A stretch of 7,047 bases of DNA from Eubacteriales Family XIII. Incertae Sedis bacterium (lineage in GTDB: Bacteria > Bacillota > Clostridia > Peptostreptococcales > Anaerovoracaceae): assembly GCA_031281765.1 (NCBI GenBank), contig JAITEX010000061.1:1-7047 (forward strand). Direction: 5' to 3'. A program made the translations under genes and the position numbers. Below are positions 5,479 to 7,047 of this stretch, piece by piece (position 1 is the first letter of the stretch; every line of letters starts with the position of its first letter). Below the pieces are notes generated by a model. It was not told where the DNA came from and made no database searches. It worked only from the letters and a program-made list of their open reading frames with translations.

Positions 5479-5628
5479 CTATTTCGTTTCTTTATGAAGC
5501 GTTTCTTTGCGGCAGAATTTGCAGTATTTTTTCATTTCCATACGATCCGGATTGTTTTTCTTGTTCTTCATCGTATCGTAGTTTCTCTGCTTGCACTCCG
5601 TGCATTCCAGCGTTACTTTCACTCGCAT
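5479..5628 (-). CDS. rpmG: 50S ribosomal protein L33, zinc-binding (C+) form
   Basis: This is a 49-residue gene, easy to miss by length. The product begins MRVKVTLECTECKQRNYDT and ends KKYCKFCRKETLHKETK. It matches L33 in length and sequence. The two CxxC pairs (Cys9/Cys12 and Cys36/Cys39) make it the zinc-ribbon form, not the zinc-independent form that many bacteria also carry for zinc limitation. It is the first gene of the rpmG-secE-nusG unit, the usual Bacillota arrangement. CAGGAG (5635-5640) lies 6 nt upstream of the ATG at 5628. No tRNA-Trp gene is found next to it, although that is common in relatives. Confidence 0.96.
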   Translation of the reverse strand: MRVKVTLECTECKQRNYDTMKNKKNNPDRMEMKKYCKFCRKETLHKETK

Positions 5629-5662
5629 AATATACTCCTGTGCTCCGGTTTTTCTTCAATCT

Positions 5663-5698
5663 AAAAGCTGCCGCACATCGGAGAGATTCGCGGACAGC
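5663..5698 (-). promoter_or_regulatory. 5' hairpin in the rpmG-secE-nusG leader
   Basis: On the minus strand GCTGTCCGC (5690-5698) pairs with GCGGCAGC (5667-5674) with one bulged base, followed by UUUU (5663-5666). It lies at the very start of the predicted transcript. It could be a stabilising 5' stem or a weak attenuator. No protein or ligand is suggested by the sequence. Confidence 0.4.
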
Positions 5699-5704
5699 CT
5701 ACAT

Positions 5705-5734
5705 ATTATATTACGTTATTCCGGTCCGTGTCAA
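5705..5734 (-). promoter_or_regulatory. Sigma-70 promoter of the rpmG-secE-nusG operon
   Basis: A perfect TTGACA (5729-5734) and a perfect TATAAT (5705-5710) are separated by 18 nt on the minus strand. Transcription should start near 5698, giving a leader of about 70 nt. It is the best promoter in the window, as expected for ribosomal genes. Confidence 0.9.
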
Positions 5735-5745
5735 TGGAAAAAACA

Positions 5746-5776
5746 AAATTTGCGCGCCAAATTTACGCCAAATTTA
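5746..5776. repeat. Tandem 11-bp repeat and AAATTT boxes upstream of the rpmG promoter
   Basis: CGCCAAATTTA occurs twice in direct tandem (5755-5765 and 5766-5776). A third AAATTT is at 5746-5751. The three AAATTT boxes are spaced 13 and 11 bp, close to one helical turn, and lie 12-42 bp upstream of the -35. They could be an UP element for the RNA polymerase alpha subunit or a regulator site. Confidence 0.45.
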
Positions 5777-5815
5777 CTTGCTGTCGCCGTCGAAGTAGCC
5801 GATGGCGAGTTCGCG
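5774..5815 (-). pseudogene. Duplicated 3' end (14 codons) of the right-edge gene
   Basis: Minus-strand codons read RELAIGYFDGDSK then TAA, identical in protein to the last 13 residues and stop of the gene at 6870-7047. Of 42 bases, 40 match; both differences (GGC/GGT Gly and AAG/AAA Lys) are synonymous. Similarity stops sharply at the CGC codon on one side and at the stop on the other. There is no start codon or ribosome binding site, and a stop lies directly in front, so this is a remnant. It probably marks the far edge of an insertion; see the copy at 6870-6911. Confidence 0.85.
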
Positions 5816-5817
5816 TT

Positions 5818-5840
5818 AAAAAAGCGGGGATGTCCCCCGC
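5818..5840 (-). terminator. Intrinsic terminator after the three-gene cassette
   Basis: On the minus strand GCGGGG (5835-5840) pairs with CCCCGC (5824-5829) around a short loop, followed by six U (5818-5823). The cassette's last stop codon is 20 nt upstream. It ends immediately next to the duplicated gene end at 5774-5815. Confidence 0.92.
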
Positions 5841-5859
5841 CGCAGGCGAACCCGGATAG

Positions 5860-6096
5860 TTATTGTCCCTGCTTTTCTCGATAATAGTCGTCTACAATAA
5901 ATTCGGCGCTTTCCCCCCACAAAAGCGTATCTGTGTTTACGAGATTTCGATAGGTTTTCGACGACACAAATTCAGGATAACACGCGTCAAAAGAGCGCCC
6001 CTCTTTTTCAGCAATAATATCCACCACGTGTTCTATCTTTGACAGAATAAGCGTCGTCAAATTTTTATCTTTATAATAATACTTCCCACCGCTCAT
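5860..6096 (-). CDS. Small protein, third gene of the DUF3990 cassette
   Basis: The product is 78 residues, soluble, with no signal peptide or membrane span. It starts MSGGKYYYKDKNLTTLILSK and has helical-looking segments (IEHVVDIIAEKEG at 21-33; SAEFIVDDYYREK at 63-75). The middle (YPEFVSSKTYRNLVNTDTLLW at about 40-60, seen as YPEFVSSKTYRN and LVNTDTLLW) resembles small partner proteins found beside DUF3990 genes. I am not certain of a family. Its ATG overlaps the preceding stop (ATGA), so translation is coupled. A terminator follows within 20 nt. It may be an antitoxin, a chaperone or an accessory partner of the DUF3990 protein. That role is inferred from position only. Confidence 0.8.
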   Translation of the reverse strand: MSGGKYYYKDKNLTTLILSKIEHVVDIIAEKEGRSFDACYPEFVSSKTYRNLVNTDTLLWGESAEFIVDDYYREKQGQ

Positions 6097-6572
6097 AGGT
6101 TTATCCTCTGTATTAATTTCAAGCTTTCCAGCGCTTTCTCCGTATGAAAAGATATTTGGTCGTTTACTTTGAAATATCCCAAATCTATCAATGTTGCTTC
6201 CGCACTCAATGCGCCGTCCACATACAGAGCGATAGTAGGCATGGTATTATCGTTCGCTACCGGTCCCTGCACAATATCGAAACTATGCTGAAGCCCGCCG
6301 GACATACGATTATCTTTCACCATTTCAAGCCATTCTAAAGTAAGGCCGTGAAAGATTTTGATGTTCAGCGTCTCATCGCATTCGCATTCAAATTCATATA
6401 GCTGCTTTGCGCCGCCGTATCTGTCAAATAGCGATTTGGCCCACTGCTCCGCCTGCTCTTTTATTGTCGTCGTATAAAACCCGCGACCGAAATCGCGTCT
6501 ATCCCGCGATTTCGAAAGCTGCACTTTATCGAAAATCATATTCGATCCATGGTAGAGTTTCGTGGCGGTCAT
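6093..6572 (-). CDS. DUF3990-family protein, ADP-ribosyltransferase-like (toxin candidate)
   Basis: The 159-residue product matches my knowledge of DUF3990, a family with an ADP-ribosyltransferase-like fold seen in toxin-antitoxin settings. The visible motifs are LYHGSN at 6-11 (His8, the PARP-like H-G-S/T element), DFGRGFYTTT at 27-36 (Tyr33, the second nicotinamide-pocket element), and DQISFHTEKAL at 138-148, which may hold the third active-site residue (Gln139 or Glu145). IVQGPVANDNT (100-110) is also family-like. If active it would transfer ADP-ribose from NAD+ to an unknown target. The start overlaps the upstream stop by ATGA and its own stop overlaps the next start by ATGA. Local composition is AT-rich: 6061-6180 has about 40 G/C in 120, versus 34 in 60 at 3661-3720 in rplA (counted by hand). 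Family call good; activity and toxicity inferred. Confidence 0.85.
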   Translation of the reverse strand: MTATKLYHGSNMIFDKVQLSKSRDRRDFGRGFYTTTIKEQAEQWAKSLFDRYGGAKQLYEFECECDETLNIKIFHGLTLEWLEMVKDNRMSGGLQHSFDIVQGPVANDNTMPTIALYVDGALSAEATLIDLGYFKVNDQISFHTEKALESLKLIQRINL

Positions 6573-6784
6573 GCGGAGTTCCTTGTTATATAGTCATCGG
6601 CAAACAACGCGCCCTCGAATATATCCTGCGTATGGAGCGTTTCGTAATTGTCACGCAGTAATTCCAGCAATCCATAACGGCGGAATATCTCGAACGCCTT
6701 GAGATTGCTGATGCCGTGCATATCGGCATAACGATCCAATGCCGCTACTACTATTAGATTTTTTGTTCTGTCTGTCTGTGTCAT
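6569..6784 (-). CDS. DUF3791-like small protein (antitoxin candidate)
   Basis: The 71-residue product is mostly helical-looking: NLIVVAALDRYADMHGIS (9-26), AFEIFRRYGLLELLRDNYE (30-48), then LHTQDIFEGALFADDYI. The FRRYGLLELL and YETLHTQ pattern is what I know from DUF3791, a family often encoded directly upstream of DUF3990. By position it is the first gene of a toxin-antitoxin-like operon and the likely antitoxin, but no DNA-binding motif is obvious. The start at 6784 has a perfect TATAAT only 7 nt upstream and no good Shine-Dalgarno (AAGG lies 12 nt away), so the mRNA may be leaderless. It ends in an ATGA overlap with the DUF3990 gene. Confidence 0.82.
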   Translation of the reverse strand: MTQTDRTKNLIVVAALDRYADMHGISNLKAFEIFRRYGLLELLRDNYETLHTQDIFEGALFADDYITRNSA

Positions 6785-6798
6785 GGTATCATTATACC
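6785..6798 (-). promoter_or_regulatory. -10 box inside a palindrome, abutting the cassette start codon
   Basis: The minus strand reads GGTATAATGATACC directly before the ATG. The perfect -10 TATAAT (6791-6796) sits inside the inverted repeat GGTAT-AATG-ATACC. No good -35 is visible at 16-18 nt. The repeat would suit an operator for autoregulation, and the position predicts transcription starting at about the ATG. The arms are only 5 bp, so chance is possible. Confidence 0.4.
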
Positions 6799-6869
6799 TT
6801 ATTACCGTGACTCGCGCAGAGGCGTTTCAGACAATAATTTGAACTATAAACGTAATATCACGCGCCGTT

Positions 6870-7047
6870 TTATTTGCTGTCGCCGTCGAAGTAACCGATG
6901 GCGAGTTCGCGCGAGACCGCGAAGCGTTCGCCGTCCTTGTTTGTAATGATGCAGCGCAGGGTGTAGAAATGGTTGCCGGCCTTTTTGTGTTCGAGGGCTT
7001 TGATGAAGTCCGTGACTTCCGGCAGGTTGCCGGTGTAACCCGTTTTT
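6870..7047 (-). CDS. C-terminal end of an unrecognised protein (5' part beyond window)
   Basis: Only the last 58 codons and the TAA stop are visible; the gene enters from the right edge. The protein ends TDFIKALEHKKAGNHFYTLR, CIITNKDGERFAVSRE, LAIGYFDGDSK. It reads as alternating beta-strand and turn, cytoplasmic in character, with no motif I can assign. Its last 42 bases (6870-6911) are repeated at 5774-5815 with two synonymous differences. It is therefore the likely insertion target, or its 3' end was supplied by the inserted cassette. No terminator is seen between its stop and the next gene, so it may read through into the cassette. Confidence 0.8.
   Translation of the reverse strand, partial: KTGYTGNLPEVTDFIKALEHKKAGNHFYTLRCIITNKDGERFAVSRELAIGYFDGDSK

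Noticed and set aside
5462..5700. tRNA-Trp or tuf expected near rpmG-secE in Bacillota
   Set aside because: No cloverleaf or T-arm motif is visible; the space holds rpmG, its leader and promoter only.
5591..5884. Plus-strand open frame of 97 codons
   Set aside because: It crosses the rpmG start, the promoter, the duplicated gene end and the terminator; no ribosome site and no family-like sequence.

Overview
The window looks like a Bacillota chromosome, probably Clostridia. The reasons are the rpmG-secE-nusG-rplK-rplA-rplJ-rplL order, the strong AAGGAGG ribosome binding sites, a Gram-positive type L10 leader with a terminator before rplJ, and small accessory proteins of DUF3791/DUF3990 type that are common in gut Clostridia. 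I cannot name the genus. Almost everything is on the minus strand, so transcription runs from high to low coordinates.

Right end (about 5774-7047): the 3' end of an unrecognised gene enters from beyond the edge. A compact three-gene cassette follows (about 1 kb, visibly AT-richer). Its genes overlap by ATGA at both junctions and encode a DUF3791-like protein, a DUF3990 ADP-ribosyltransferase-like protein and a third small protein. A strong terminator closes it. Directly after the terminator lies a second copy of the last 14 codons, stop included, of the right-edge gene (42 bp, two synonymous differences, offset 1,096 bp). The cassette therefore looks inserted at the 3' end of that gene, with the end duplicated. 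This is the most interesting part of the window.

Middle (about 1757-5776): a good sigma-70 promoter drives rpmG-secE-nusG and probably continues into rplK-rplA. After rplA comes a roughly 100-bp imperfect palindrome, then the L10 autoregulatory leader and its terminator, then rplJ and rplL. RplJ has an unusual tail of about 70 residues made almost only of Ala, Glu and Pro. NusG has an acidic N-terminal extension of about 48 residues. A strong terminator follows rplL, and rpoB/rpoC do not follow as they do in most bacteria.

Left end (1-1700): an ECF-type sigma factor with its own promoter, a plus-strand gene of unknown function whose 3' end overlaps the sigma gene tail to tail, and a divergent pirin-family cupin gene cut by the left edge.

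The middle genes supply ribosomal stalk and L1-stalk proteins, the Sec translocase subunit SecE and the elongation factor NusG. The left and right ends are accessory.
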